The notes: generated by a model from the letters alone, not told the origin. A stretch of 64,000 nucleotides of DNA from an uncultured Lachnospiraceae bacterium (GCA_947623185.1 CANQGL010000005.1:1-64000); one strand, 5' to 3'. Shown: positions 34,595 to 43,012, counted from the first letter of the stretch. Numbers and translations are program-made.

Positions 34595-35962
34595 TTGGAT
34601 TATACGAGTCAGGACTATGTCCTTACGAGCGGCATCTGCGAGATCATGCCGGTCGTGATCCCGCTTCTCTATTTCCTCTTTAAGAACCGGAAGCGCTCCG
34701 TGCCGGTGATGCTGGCAGGCATCGCGCTTTATTTTGCTGCGTCCATTCCGATCGCGTGGCTGTTCACGCCGTTCTGGTCGCACGATATGATGAGCAGGTA
34801 TATTTTCTCCCTCTCTTATCTGGTGCTCGGATCGCTGCTCTTCCCCGTCTTTATCGACGAGCGGTATGAGGTATGCCTGTTCGTGGCGCTCCTCATGCGC
34901 AACTACACCGATCTCTGCCGCCTGTTCGCGGGCATTCTTTATTATTATATGTTCCGGCACGCTCCGGAGCATTTGTTCGCCGAGCCGGGCGTGATCCTTC
35001 TGGTCGCGGCGGTCAGCCTCATCACGGCTCCGATGTTCATCAAATACCTGAATATCACGCGGGACTACGGCCTGCGTACCCGCGATCTTCATTTCTGGCG
35101 CTACCTGTGGCTGGTGCCGCTCATGTTCTATGCGATGTTCCGGCTCGCGGTCTACCCGGATTTTCTTTATATCTCCTCGTCGAAAAGCGGGACGCAGCTT
35201 CTCTTCCCGATCGCCTATATGATCAGCCTGTTCTTAAACTATGTCATCCTCCTGCAGATGATGAACGCGCTGACGGGGCGTGAGGACGCATACAAGCAGC
35301 TGCGCACCACGGAGGCGGTCATAAGCATCCAGAGAAGCGCCAACCAGACGCTGATCCGCAACATGGAAGAGATCGCGAAACTCCGCCATGATCTCAGGCA
35401 CCATATCATCGCGATCGACGCGCTCGCAAAGCAGGGCGACGCCGGACGGATCGAGGAATACATCGCGCCGTTAATGGAATTTCCGGTCATGTCGGATCCG
35501 CTCGTCTTCTGCCCCAGCCCGACCGTCAACGCGATCATCAGCTACTATCACGATCAGGCGAAGGAAGCCGGCGCGGCTTTTAACTGCCGGGTCGACCTGC
35601 CCGGCACGTTCGACATGCCGGAGCTTGATCTCTGCAGCATTCTCGGCAATCTTCTGCAGAACGCAGTGGAAGCCTGTCAGAGACAGACTTCCGGCGAGCG
35701 CTCGATCCGGGTCGTGATCGGCATGTCGGGCGATTCGATGATCCTGATCCGGGTCGAAAATACCTATGATCATGAAATACGGCAGAAAGACGGCGATTTC
35801 ATCTCCTCCAAGACCTTTGGACCCGGGATCGGCACCTCGTCGGTGCGCCATCTGACCGAAGAATATCATGGCGTCTGCAAGTTCACATGGGAGAACGGAA
35901 TTTTTGCCGCCAACGTCCTTCTGAATCCGGCTCTCAATACGGCCGGGGACGACAGGGCATGA
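34595..35962 (+). CDS. Membrane sensor histidine kinase, GHKL (AgrC-like)
   Basis: A 455-residue kinase. About six membrane helices fill residues 10-230. The phospho-acceptor region is KLRHDLRHHIIAIDALAKQGD near residue 265, shortened here to LRHDLRHHIIAI. The GHKL ATPase has LGNLLQNAVEAC (N box) and GPGIGTSSVRHL (G box). TTG start directly abuts the TGA of the response-regulator gene, with GGAGGT upstream. It probably senses a peptide or cell-surface signal. No autoinducer-peptide gene is visible next to it. The 3' end overlaps the convergent pspC-like gene. Confidence 0.9.
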   Translation: MDYTSQDYVLTSGICEIMPVVIPLLYFLFKNRKRSVPVMLAGIALYFAASIPIAWLFTPFWSHDMMSRYIFSLSYLVLGSLLFPVFIDERYEVCLFVALLMRNYTDLCRLFAGILYYYMFRHAPEHLFAEPGVILLVAAVSLITAPMFIKYLNITRDYGLRTRDLHFWRYLWLVPLMFYAMFRLAVYPDFLYISSSKSGTQLLFPIAYMISLFLNYVILLQMMNALTGREDAYKQLRTTEAVISIQRSANQTLIRNMEEIAKLRHDLRHHIIAIDALAKQGDAGRIEEYIAPLMEFPVMSDPLVFCPSPTVNAIISYYHDQAKEAGAAFNCRVDLPGTFDMPELDLCSILGNLLQNAVEACQRQTSGERSIRVVIGMSGDSMILIRVENTYDHEIRQKDGDFISSKTFGPGIGTSSVRHLTEEYHGVCKFTWENGIFAANVLLNPALNTAGDDRA

Positions 35963-36128
35963 TGATCGCCGCCAGCAGATAGAGCAATAACCCGGTCCCG
36001 CTGCAGGCGAACAGCGCCCAGACCAGACGCACGATCGTCGAGTCGATATTAAAGTATTCCGCCAGTCCTCCGCAGACCCCGCAGAGCATTTTGTCGGTGT
36101 CGGAGCGATACAGTTTCTTTGGTTCCAT
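35934..36128 (-). CDS. PspC-domain membrane protein
   Basis: A 64-residue protein with the PspC signature KMLCGVCGGLAEYFNIDSTIVRLVWALF and one strongly hydrophobic stretch; the key part is CGVCGGLAEYF near residue 17. ATG at 36128 follows AAGGAGGA; the longer frame to 36221 has no SD. It overlaps the histidine kinase 3' end by 29 bases, tail to tail. PspC proteins take part in envelope-stress sensing, and this one closes the PadR/DUF1700/DUF4097 cluster. Confidence 0.88.
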   Translation of the reverse strand: MEPKKLYRSDTDKMLCGVCGGLAEYFNIDSTIVRLVWALFACSGTGLLLYLLAAIIMPCRPRPY

Positions 36129-36232
36129 CCTTTTTTCCTCCTTATAGTCTCCCGTTTCCGGGCAATAAATCAGTTTTTGGTTTTTATACCGGTTTATGCC
36201 GGTGCCGGTTTGTGCCGGCATGGCGGTCCGCT

Positions 36233-37276
36233 CTACCGGACAACGGTGATGCTGCCGTTTTCCGCCTCAAGCTCCATGACGCAGTCGGTCTCCGCGCCCT
36301 CAGGCGGGCCGAAACCGGTCCTTCCCGCTCCGGCCTCCGTGCCGTCCGGCAGAAGGATCCGGCCGTTCTCGCATTTTGCGGTACACCGGATCCGGTCGTC
36401 CCCGACCTCGGCCGGGACCGTGATCATGATCTCACCGCTCTCGCATTCCGCTGAGAGGAACCGGGGGAGACTTCCGGTATAGCGCAGCTCGACCAACCCG
36501 CCTTCGCAGTCCAGTTCCGCCGTCCCTTCTCCTTCCGGCTGCTCGGCGTAAACGTTTCCGCTTCCGCCTTCGGCCTTATATTCGGCCGAAACAGCGTTTA
36601 TTCCGTATATTAAAATATTTCCATTATCGGCTTCCGCTTCAAATTCACTGAATACCCAGCCAGCCGGGACCGTGACGTTCCATTCCTCGCCCGCCGCCGC
36701 GCGGAGCGTGACTTTGGACGTCTCCCCGTAGGGGCCGCTGTTCCTCTCCGACACGACGTGCTCCACATGTTCCATGTTTCCGCTTACGCTGACGATCTCC
36801 ATCGCGGTCACATCCTCGGATACCGTGACCGCCACGTTCCCGCCCTTGGCCTTGACCTTAAACTCGCTTACGTCCGCAAACGTCCTGAGATCCGGATCCG
36901 GCTGCGGACTTTCCGGCAGCAATTCTTCCGGCAGCGGCTCTTCCTGCGGTTGTCCATCCGGCATCTGTCCCGCTGACATTTGGCCCTCCGGCGATCGTCC
37001 CTCCGGCATTTGGCCCTCCGGCTGCAGTCTTTCGGCCGCCTGATCTGGGGCCTGGACCAGGGCGTCCTCCGGCCGTACGACGTTTTCCCCGGATACGGGG
37101 TATGCGTCTCCGCCGTCCCATGCGATCCCATAGTCCAGAAACTCAAAGCGCCTGGCGAAATACTTTGCGATCTGCACCGGATCCGCGCCCATCGCGAAGG
37201 TGGCCGCCGTGAAACAGGTGCCGGTCAGGATAAAGACGACGCCGCAGACGACTCCCGCTTTGAACAGTTTTTTCAT
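36233..37276 (-). CDS. DUF4097-type beta-repeat protein with N-terminal membrane anchor
   Basis: A 347-residue protein: one membrane helix (about 7-29), a short globular part, a Pro/Glu/Gly/Gln-rich insert at about residues 85-130 built from repeats such as PEGQMPEGR, and a C-terminal beta-helix-like domain with alternating GNVAVTV, GNILIYG, GNVYAEQ and GEIMITV strands. The last domain is the DUF4097 family, often encoded with PadR and DUF1700 genes and thought to act in envelope stress or adhesion. Its ATG overlaps the DUF1700 gene's stop by four bases. The low-complexity insert looks like a recent expansion. Confidence 0.82.
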   Translation of the reverse strand: MKKLFKAGVVCGVVFILTGTCFTAATFAMGADPVQIAKYFARRFEFLDYGIAWDGGDAYPVSGENVVRPEDALVQAPDQAAERLQPEGQMPEGRSPEGQMSAGQMPDGQPQEEPLPEELLPESPQPDPDLRTFADVSEFKVKAKGGNVAVTVSEDVTAMEIVSVSGNMEHVEHVVSERNSGPYGETSKVTLRAAAGEEWNVTVPAGWVFSEFEAEADNGNILIYGINAVSAEYKAEGGSGNVYAEQPEGEGTAELDCEGGLVELRYTGSLPRFLSAECESGEIMITVPAEVGDDRIRCTAKCENGRILLPDGTEAGAGRTGFGPPEGAETDCVMELEAENGSITVVR

Positions 37277-38112
37277 GGCCGGCCCGCCTCCTTTCTCTTT
37301 GCCGTCCGGGACCCGATCAGTCTGCGGGCCAGTTTAACGACGACTTTTACGAGCAGGACCGCCATCCAGAAAACAAGTCCGGTGAGCACGGCTCCGAGCA
37401 CGCCGCATCCGAGGCTGATCAGCGCCAGACCGATCAGGAACATCCCGTTCAGCGGCGAACCGAGCAGAAAGACCACGCCGAACGCTCCCAGAGCCGCCGC
37501 GATGATAAACGCCAGCACCGTGAGCCCGACCGTCACCAGGATCGCCGTGATGACTACGGCTCCCACGAAGGAAACAATACCGGCAACGATGCCTGCGGCA
37601 CCCAGGACAAAGGGGCTCGCAACGCATACGAGCACAACGATAAGGACGGCTTTCGCAAACCGGACGAATCCCGAACCGCGCTTTCCGGGCGCGCCGCCGG
37701 TCTGTCCGCTGCCGGCGGGACCGGAATTGCTTGCACCGGGACCGGCACTGCCGCCCGGATCGGCCTGGAAATAGGCTCCGTCTCCGTGTGTTTCTCCCGA
37801 ACCTTCCTGATCCTGCACCCGGTCCGGCAGATCCAGCCTGTTTGCCACCTCGAAATTCGGGTCGCGGAACCGCTCATCCGTAAATCCGTTATCGGTAAAG
37901 GACCCGCCGTCTTTCAGGTTGCCGGACAGATCGGCGCGGATCAGAGCGGCCGCGCGCTCCGGGCTCCCGAGCCTTGCAATGACGTCTTCTTCGTCTTCTT
38001 CGCCCGCTTCCTCGATGCAGTCGCGGTAGTAAGCGAGGGCCTCCTCGCGGTCGGCGTCCGGGATACCCTGCAGCAGGTATTCCAGCCGCTCAAGAAATTC
38101 CTGTTTTTTCAT
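37273..38112 (-). CDS. DUF1700/HAAS-domain membrane protein
   Basis: A 279-residue protein. The N-terminal HAAS helix bundle (MKKQEFLERLEYLLQGIPDA through GSPERAAALIR, about residues 1-65) is the DUF1700 domain that interacts with PadR-type regulators. A Gly/Pro/Ser-rich linker at about 110-150 leads to four membrane helices and a basic C-terminus. The ATG at 38112 with AAGGAGG upstream is preferred to a longer frame that overlaps padR coding sequence. It overlaps padR by four bases and the DUF4097 gene by four, so all are coupled. Confidence 0.88.
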   Translation of the reverse strand: MKKQEFLERLEYLLQGIPDADREEALAYYRDCIEEAGEEDEEDVIARLGSPERAAALIRADLSGNLKDGGSFTDNGFTDERFRDPNFEVANRLDLPDRVQDQEGSGETHGDGAYFQADPGGSAGPGASNSGPAGSGQTGGAPGKRGSGFVRFAKAVLIVVLVCVASPFVLGAAGIVAGIVSFVGAVVITAILVTVGLTVLAFIIAAALGAFGVVFLLGSPLNGMFLIGLALISLGCGVLGAVLTGLVFWMAVLLVKVVVKLARRLIGSRTAKRKEAGRP

Positions 38113-38429
38113 ATCCCGGCCTCCTTGAAAATTCTGGTAATGTTCGCGGAGTAAACGCTCCACTCGCTTCGGTATAAGTTTAACTGTACTCTTCCCTTTT
38201 CCGTGATCTTATAGTATCTGCGGTTCCGTCCGTCGATCGCCCGGTCATAGGCGGAAAGGCATTCTTCCTGCAGAAGTCGCCGCAGTACCGGATAAAGCGT
38301 GGACTCCGAAATGTCGATCGCTTTCCGCACATCCTGCGTGATCCGATAGCCGTAACTCCCCTCCGCCGCCTTTGAGACGGCGGCCAGTACGATCGCGTCC
38401 AGCAGAGCCGCGCCGGTATTAAACACCAT
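38109..38429 (-). CDS. PadR-family transcriptional regulator
   Basis: A 106-residue winged-helix repressor. The recognition region GYRITQDVRKAIDISESTLYPVLRRL and the wing GRNRRYYKITEKG (about residues 27-75) are those of PadR; no large C-terminal ligand domain is present, so it is of the small subfamily-2 type. It is the first gene of the PadR/DUF1700/DUF4097/PspC run and likely represses its own promoter, which is a perfect consensus embedded in an AT-rich palindrome. Confidence 0.93.
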   Translation of the reverse strand: MVFNTGAALLDAIVLAAVSKAAEGSYGYRITQDVRKAIDISESTLYPVLRRLLQEECLSAYDRAIDGRNRRYYKITEKGRVQLNLYRSEWSVYSANITRIFKEAGI

Positions 38430-38470
38430 ATTCGCACGCCCCCTGTTCCATATATTTTTTCCTGAACAAC

Positions 38471-38499
38471 ATTATATATCGTATAATATTATATGTCAA
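38471..38499 (-). promoter_or_regulatory. Consensus promoter and palindrome of the padR operon
   Basis: TTGACA (38499-38494) and TATAAT (38476-38471) on the minus strand are 17 bases apart, a perfect sigma-A promoter. The spacer is an alternating AT sequence with dyad symmetry (ATAATATTAT), so PadR could sit between the two elements. Confidence 0.85.
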
Positions 38500-38584
38500 G
38501 CATACAACAGGGGAATTTTGTACGGAGAGGGATGAAAGCGGACAGAACCGAATTTCCCGGTTCAGGCAGGCGGGAATCTTCGAT

Positions 38585-38669
38585 GGAAAGCACGGTTATT
38601 TTCCGGGCGGAGGGACAGGCTCGCCGGCGGAAAGCACAGTTATTTTCCGGGCGGCGGGGCAGGCTCGCC
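38585..38669. repeat. Two 41-bp direct repeats in a gene-free stretch
   Basis: Units at 38585-38625 and 38629-38669 share the frame GGAAAGCAC-GTTATTTTCCGGGCGG-CAGGCTCGCC with a few mismatches, period 44. They lie in the 367-base gap 38430-38796 between the padR promoter and the cell-wall-binding gene. Apart from the promoter I see no gene, RNA or terminator there. Confidence 0.75.
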
Positions 38670-38796
38670 ACGGTCCTGCGCAAACAGGCAGAGCCCCGCC
38701 TGCGCAGGGATCTGCCCGTGACCGTTTTGTTCTGTTACCGTTTTGTTCTGTTATGGATGTTTCTCCGCTCCCAGGCGGGTGCGGAAAAGCCCGTTG

Positions 38797-39681
38797 TCAA
38801 TGGAGCGCTCCGCTTTCATCGGGAGTAAAGGTGCGCGGTTTCGTGATCATCCTGCCGCTCTCCTCGAGATAATAGGTTTTGCCGTCCACCGTAATGAACC
38901 CGGTCTGCATCAGTCCGGTAACGGGATCCAGATAATACCAGTCTCCGTTGTCGAGAAGCCAGCCCTTCATTAACTCGCCCTGTTCGTAATAGTACCACTC
39001 GGTCCCGACCTGTTCCCAGCCGTTGCGGACAGCCGTATCCTCCGGAACATCATCCTGGAAGATCACGATCTTTTCGGCCGCGGAACGACCGGAGGCGTTC
39101 GCTTTCCCGTCCGTCCAGAGCAGGATGTGCGTTCCCGGCTTCAGATCCGGGACTCCCACGATGTTGCGTGTCAGATACGGAAGCAGCGTGGTCCCCGCAC
39201 TGATATCATACTGTTTCCCGAAAACATCGGTCAGAATATATCCGTTTGCGCCGTTCTGCTCGCATTTATCGACCGTCGTGCAGACCGGAAACGCCGCGTC
39301 CGCCGGAATACCGGCCAGAATCAGCACGCCTCTCGTCTGGGGCGGCAGGCTCATCGTCATCGCGGGGCTCACATAAACGCGGACCGCTTCGCCCTCCGTA
39401 AGATCAGAGAGCGGGATCGGGTAGCCGTTTACCGCGTCGAGGATCCTGGTCGTCTCCGAGATCGTTACGATCATGTCCTCACGGCTTTCGTTTTCCTCGT
39501 TTCGGACGCTGCCGATCATCAGCCTACCGTCCTCCGCCGAGATCACGGTCCCGTCAAACTGGACCGGCTCCAGACCGGTTGCCGCCGATTTGACCGTACT
39601 GCTTCCGAAACTCGTCATTCCCATCGAAACGGCCATCACGGCCGCGCATAAGAATCCAGTCGTCTTTGCCCATTTTTTCAT
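38797..39681 (-). CDS. Secreted protein with C-terminal cell-wall/choline-binding repeats
   Basis: A 294-residue protein. A signal peptide (KKWAKTTGFLCAAVMAVSM, cleavage near residue 25-30) leads to an unrecognised domain of about 190 residues with several beta strands. The last 75 residues have the aromatic-glycine repeats of the CW_binding_1 family (GWEQVGTEWYYYEQGE, KGWLLDNGDWYYLDP, TGFITVDGKTYYL), which fold as beta-hairpins and bind choline or wall polymers. The ATG at 39681 fits the signal peptide; the SD (GAGAGGA) is rather distant. The middle domain may have an unknown enzymatic or sensor role. Confidence 0.82.
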   Translation of the reverse strand: MKKWAKTTGFLCAAVMAVSMGMTSFGSSTVKSAATGLEPVQFDGTVISAEDGRLMIGSVRNEENESREDMIVTISETTRILDAVNGYPIPLSDLTEGEAVRVYVSPAMTMSLPPQTRGVLILAGIPADAAFPVCTTVDKCEQNGANGYILTDVFGKQYDISAGTTLLPYLTRNIVGVPDLKPGTHILLWTDGKANASGRSAAEKIVIFQDDVPEDTAVRNGWEQVGTEWYYYEQGELMKGWLLDNGDWYYLDPVTGLMQTGFITVDGKTYYLEESGRMITKPRTFTPDESGALH

Positions 39682-39918
39682 TAATATATTGATCCTCTCT
39701 TTCTCCTTGTTGATCCGGCCTTGCGGCCGGTGCCGTGACCCGTATCCCTGTGCCGTCCGTTCTCGCCGGAGATCAGGCCGCACAGGCGAAACGATCGCTA
39801 CGTCATAAGGATAGCACAGAATTCTTGATTTTTCCTCCGGTTTTTGCTTACGAATCTCTTACAAAACTGCGGCGGCTTTCGGGCTTTCGGGCTTTCCCAG
39901 GTTGACGAGGCAAAGGCG

Positions 39919-41211
39919 TTACAAAAGATCTCTCGTTTTTCCCGCAAGGTACAGCGGGATATTGGTGATCAGTCCGTCTTTTCGATACCCGCGTTTTGAA
40001 AAGCGGATCGCGTGCTGCGGCTGATTATCGAATACATATTTCTTGAAGGACGGCGCGGATTTATTTTCGCCGCCTTTCGCTTCGATTGGAATGATTTCGG
40101 TTCCGTACTGCAAAACAAAGTCAAGCTCGCTGTTTTTGTCGGAGTAGTAGCGGGGTTCCACGTCAAACTGCCCGCGAAGCTGCTGCAGGACATAGTTTTC
40201 GGTTAACTGTCCCTTAAATTGATAATCGCTTTTCAAAAGGATCGCGCTGTTATCGATTCCCGCCATGTGCTTAAGAAGACCCGTGTCAAAGACGAAGAGC
40301 TTGAAAGCGTCAAGTTTATCAAACGCGGACAGCGGATGCTCTGTTTTGGAAACATTGTAGACACGATTCAGCATTCCGGCAGAAACAAGCCACTCTATAG
40401 CTTCTTCAAAGTCACGCGCTCTGCCGCCCGATCTGACCGCGCCGTACATGAACTTCTCATTCGGCTTGGCAAGCTGCAAGACGATACTGCGAAAGACCAT
40501 CAAAATCCGTCCGCTGTTCACGCTTCCGCTGTGCTTTGAAAAGTCGTTTTCATAAATCTCGACAAGCTCCCGTTGAATCTGTGAAACCCTCACCGGGTCG
40601 CGGTACCCGACCCAGGAGGCAACGCATTCCGGCATTCCGCCGATAATCAGATAGGTGCTATACGCTTCGAGCAGCCGGTTATGGAAGATTTCTTCGATTG
40701 TCTGCTCCTTCACGATACTTTCGTAATAGGCGTACAGCGGCGGATCGACGGCAGCAAGGAACTCGTCAAAAGACATCGGATAGAGGTCAAGCAGATTTAC
40801 CATCCCCACGGGATAGGATTTCGGCTTTGCCAAAAGCGTTCCGAGAAGACTTCCCGCGGCGATAATGTGATACTCGTTCGCCTTCTCCCTGAAGTATTTC
40901 AGGGAATTCAGCGCTTCGGGACACTCCTGGATCTCGTCGAAGACAATGAGCGTTTCACCCGGCAGGATCTTCTCTCCGCCAATTATGGATAAAAGCTCTA
41001 TAATACGCTGCGGGTTCTTGTTCACATCAAATATGGATTTCAGTTCGTCTTCCTCGTCGAAGTTGAAGTAGACAAAACTGTTATAACAGGTTTTCCCGAA
41101 CTCCTTCATAAGCCAGGTCTTCCCGACCTGACGCGCTCCCCGCACGACAAGCGGCTTACGTTCCTTGTCTGCTTTCCATTTTATCAGGTCCGCGATGGCA
41201 TTTCGTTTCAT
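39919..41211 (-). CDS. AAA ATPase with DUF4143 nuclease-like domain, second locus
   Basis: A 430-residue protein. Walker A is GARQVGKTWL near residue 26, Walker B LIVFDEIQECPEA, and IIAAGSLLG follows. The C-terminal domain keeps a complete-looking PD-(D/E)XK core, ELDFVLQ then IPIEAKGG, unlike the copy at 0.6-1.8 kb. ATG at 41211 with GGGGAG eight bases ahead is preferred over GTG at 41220. It stands alone, is AT-richer than the region around, and lies directly against the detached spoIIP tail. Three iterons precede it. Family role unknown; an association with defence or mobile elements is only a guess. Confidence 0.9.
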   Translation of the reverse strand: MKRNAIADLIKWKADKERKPLVVRGARQVGKTWLMKEFGKTCYNSFVYFNFDEEDELKSIFDVNKNPQRIIELLSIIGGEKILPGETLIVFDEIQECPEALNSLKYFREKANEYHIIAAGSLLGTLLAKPKSYPVGMVNLLDLYPMSFDEFLAAVDPPLYAYYESIVKEQTIEEIFHNRLLEAYSTYLIIGGMPECVASWVGYRDPVRVSQIQRELVEIYENDFSKHSGSVNSGRILMVFRSIVLQLAKPNEKFMYGAVRSGGRARDFEEAIEWLVSAGMLNRVYNVSKTEHPLSAFDKLDAFKLFVFDTGLLKHMAGIDNSAILLKSDYQFKGQLTENYVLQQLRGQFDVEPRYYSDKNSELDFVLQYGTEIIPIEAKGGENKSAPSFKKYVFDNQPQHAIRFSKRGYRKDGLITNIPLYLAGKTRDLL

Positions 41212-41247
41212 CAAATCCACTCCCCGTATTCATGCTGAATATAGTAT

Positions 41248-41324
41248 TGCACATTTTTCCGGATTTTACAAGCGTCATTCTGCACATTTTTCCGAGAATT
41301 TCGGCGTAACAAAACACATTTTTC
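41248..41324 (-). promoter_or_regulatory. Three 33-bp-spaced iterons upstream of the second AAA ATPase gene
   Basis: TGCACATTTTTCCG occurs at 41248-41261 and again at 41281-41294, and a truncated CACATTTTTC at 41315-41324 is in register. The spacing of 33-34 bases puts all copies on the same face of the helix. This pattern suggests cooperative binding, possibly by the ATPase or a host regulator. Confidence 0.55.
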
Positions 41325-41503
41325 TAAAAAGGTTTGCCGCCCAGCACCTCATCCAGCACTTCCGCCAGCGGTTCCATCGCGTTTTTCGCTTCGTCGTAGG
41401 TATTCGTCTGCGCGCCGACTTCGATCAGCGCCGAGCGCGCCCGCACATGCTGGTTGTAGCGGAGCCCTTTAAGATAAATGGGGCGTGTAAAGCCGGGATA
41501 GCG
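41324..41503 (-). pseudogene. spoIIP: Detached 3' end of spoIIP (left copy of the island repeat)
   Basis: Minus-strand codons from 41503 to the TAG at 41324-41326 encode the last 60 or so residues of SpoIIP (through EVLDEVLGG) and then KPF and stop. Bases 41335-41503 match 52742-52910 with two mismatches and no gap. There is no upstream gene body or start, so the piece is not expressed as SpoIIP. It may preserve the original C-terminus of the gene before the island was inserted. Confidence 0.88.
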
Positions 41504-41650
41504 CCCGCGAGGATTATTACCGGCGGACAGGATGGAAAGACCAGCAAATTGTACAATTGACTTACGAAAACCAACAGCTTGCCTCTGAGGTCTCTCATCT
41601 GCGGCAGCTTTTGAGATCCAATGGCATTTCCGACATACAAAAGATGTAAT
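41504..41650 (+). pseudogene. Frameshifted remnant of an unidentified coiled-coil protein
   Basis: Starting right at the repeat edge, one plus-strand frame reads REDYYRRTGWKDQQIVQLT and then YENQQL; after a one-base frameshift near 41580 it continues ASEVSHLRQLLRSNG to a TAA at 41648. Together they resemble the C-terminal coiled coil of some larger protein, perhaps of a mobile element, but I cannot name it. It has no start or SD. Confidence 0.3.
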
Positions 41651-41703
41651 ACCGGTATTCTCTGCCGACTTGTATCAAATCGCCGGAAGATTACCGACAT
41701 ATA

Positions 41704-41751
41704 AAAAGCAGCTGCTATATCCGTGATCTTGACTCCGGAGCAGCTGCTTTT
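41704..41751 (-). terminator. Bidirectional terminator at the end of the island operon
   Basis: A perfect 13-bp stem AAAAGCAGCTGCT / AGCAGCTGCTTTT (41704-41716 with 41739-41751) lies 17 bases past the last stop, with T-runs at both ends. Confidence 0.85.
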
Positions 41752-41768
41752 AATATTTGATCCCTGGT

Positions 41769-42245
41769 CTATCTTAGAAAAGCCTGATACCATTTTGTCC
41801 GAAACCCAGCCATGACCATCTCTTCTGTGGCGATCTGATACGGCTGCTTTGGATAACGCTTTTGCCACTCCTTCTGCAGCATTTCGTTGAACCGTTCTGA
41901 AACAGGCAACTCCATTTTGAATACTGCCGGGGTAAGATATGTCACGATCACCATTTTATAAGTATCTAACTGAAGAGCCCTAGAATTCAGTCTCCGGTAC
42001 TTCTTTTGAGAAAGATCCGTTTCGATCGCATCAAGAACAGCGCTGCAGGCGACCTGCAGCGCTTCTTCGGTCCGAGACGGGTCTTGATCGCAAAGATCCT
42101 GCAGCAGTCTGAATGTCTCGGTATTTTCTTCGATATAGGTTTTCAATGAATTTTGATAACGGTCTCTTTGAAACTGTTCCATGTTACGGTTTATTACCGT
42201 TTGCGGGATCATTTTTATCACAGCATCGAGGCTTTCTTTTCCCAT
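41769..42245 (-). CDS. Hypothetical 158-residue soluble protein, island operon
   Basis: A mostly helical protein without signal peptide or membrane segment. The first 90 residues are charged; the C-terminal part contains LNSRALQLDTYKMVIVTYLTPAVFKM, an apolar core, and ends with WQKRYPKQPYQIATEEMV. I see no cysteine pair, P-loop or known DNA-binding motif and do not recognise a family. It is the last gene of the operon, 30 bases after the small membrane protein and 17 before the terminator. Confidence 0.65.
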   Translation of the reverse strand: MGKESLDAVIKMIPQTVINRNMEQFQRDRYQNSLKTYIEENTETFRLLQDLCDQDPSRTEEALQVACSAVLDAIETDLSQKKYRRLNSRALQLDTYKMVIVTYLTPAVFKMELPVSERFNEMLQKEWQKRYPKQPYQIATEEMVMAGFRTKWYQAFLR

Positions 42246-42275
42246 ACCCCGTCCATTCTCCTTCTGCTACCCGTC

Positions 42276-42539
42276 TTATTGTCTGTGCTTTTTCCATACA
42301 AGGAAAAGCAGCACAAGATCGGCAACAAGCAATACAGTCCCGGCCACACCCAGAAGGAGCTTGTGGCTTCCTTCTACTTCGCCTGTAAGGATCCCTCTAA
42401 ATATCTCCTGCACGATCCAAAATATATACGCAGAAACCAGTATGATCAGCGCTGAAGGAGATATCAGCTTTTTTCTGTCTTCTGAACTCTCCTCGTTATT
42501 ATCCAGCTCCAAACTGTCTTTGCTATAGTTTTCTTCCAT
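42276..42539 (-). CDS. Small two-helix membrane protein, island operon
   Basis: An 87-residue protein. Residues 1-25 are acidic and soluble (MEENYSKDSLELDNNEES), followed by two membrane helices at about 29-47 and 60-82 joined by a short loop; the C-terminus KKHRQ is basic. The layout resembles small unnamed Firmicute membrane proteins. It may be paired with the 158-residue protein encoded next. Function unknown. Confidence 0.65.
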   Translation of the reverse strand: MEENYSKDSLELDNNEESSEDRKKLISPSALIILVSAYIFWIVQEIFRGILTGEVEGSHKLLLGVAGTVLLVADLVLLFLVWKKHRQ

Positions 42540-42564
42540 TTGTCAGTTTCCTAATGAATGATCA

Positions 42565-42990
42565 TTATACATGCAGTTCATAAATCATGCTTTTGTCAGG
42601 CGCCTGCAAATACATGGTCGGATGTCCCGGCAGCCGTTCTGTATCATGCAACCTTTTATAGCCTTCTTTTTCAAGTTTCTTTACTTGCTCCATCATTTCC
42701 GGTATCGAATCGAAAACGTATGCAAGGTGATGTAATCCCGGCCCATGTTCTTTCAATGCTTCCTGCAGATAGGATCCCTCACCGTCATAGGGTGAAAGTA
42801 TCTCAAAATCCATAGGGCCGAAATTTGCCACCGCAGTCTTGATATGAAACTGTTTCCCAATAGAAACTGTTTCCTGCGGGAAAAAATAATCAAAGTATTC
42901 CCATTTCAGTTCTCCCAGCATCATATTAATGTATTTCACTGCCTCCTCGCAGTTTTCAGCCAGCAGGCCGATATGGTTCAATTTCATCAT
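42565..42990 (-). CDS. VOC/glyoxalase-family protein (methylmalonyl-CoA epimerase-like)
   Basis: A 140-residue vicinal-oxygen-chelate protein. LNHIGLLAENCEEAVKYI at the start and GPGLHHLAYVFDSIPE near residue 85 hold the two His ligands, and a final Glu in KSMIYELHV completes the metal site. This pattern is close to methylmalonyl-CoA epimerase and glyoxalase I relatives, which epimerise or isomerise acidic carbons. It lies between the transporter and the small membrane-protein gene, so it may rearrange an intermediate of the island pathway. Start is the first or second of two Met codons. Confidence 0.82.
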   Translation of the reverse strand: MMKLNHIGLLAENCEEAVKYINMMLGELKWEYFDYFFPQETVSIGKQFHIKTAVANFGPMDFEILSPYDGEGSYLQEALKEHGPGLHHLAYVFDSIPEMMEQVKKLEKEGYKRLHDTERLPGHPTMYLQAPDKSMIYELHV

Positions 42991-43012
42991 TTTCTTTTAC
43001 CTTCCCTCCGTT

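Noticed and set aside
41165-41560. A plus-strand frame across the detached spoIIP tail and the iterons
   Set aside because: It runs antisense through known sequence and would need the promoter region of the ATPase gene to be coding.
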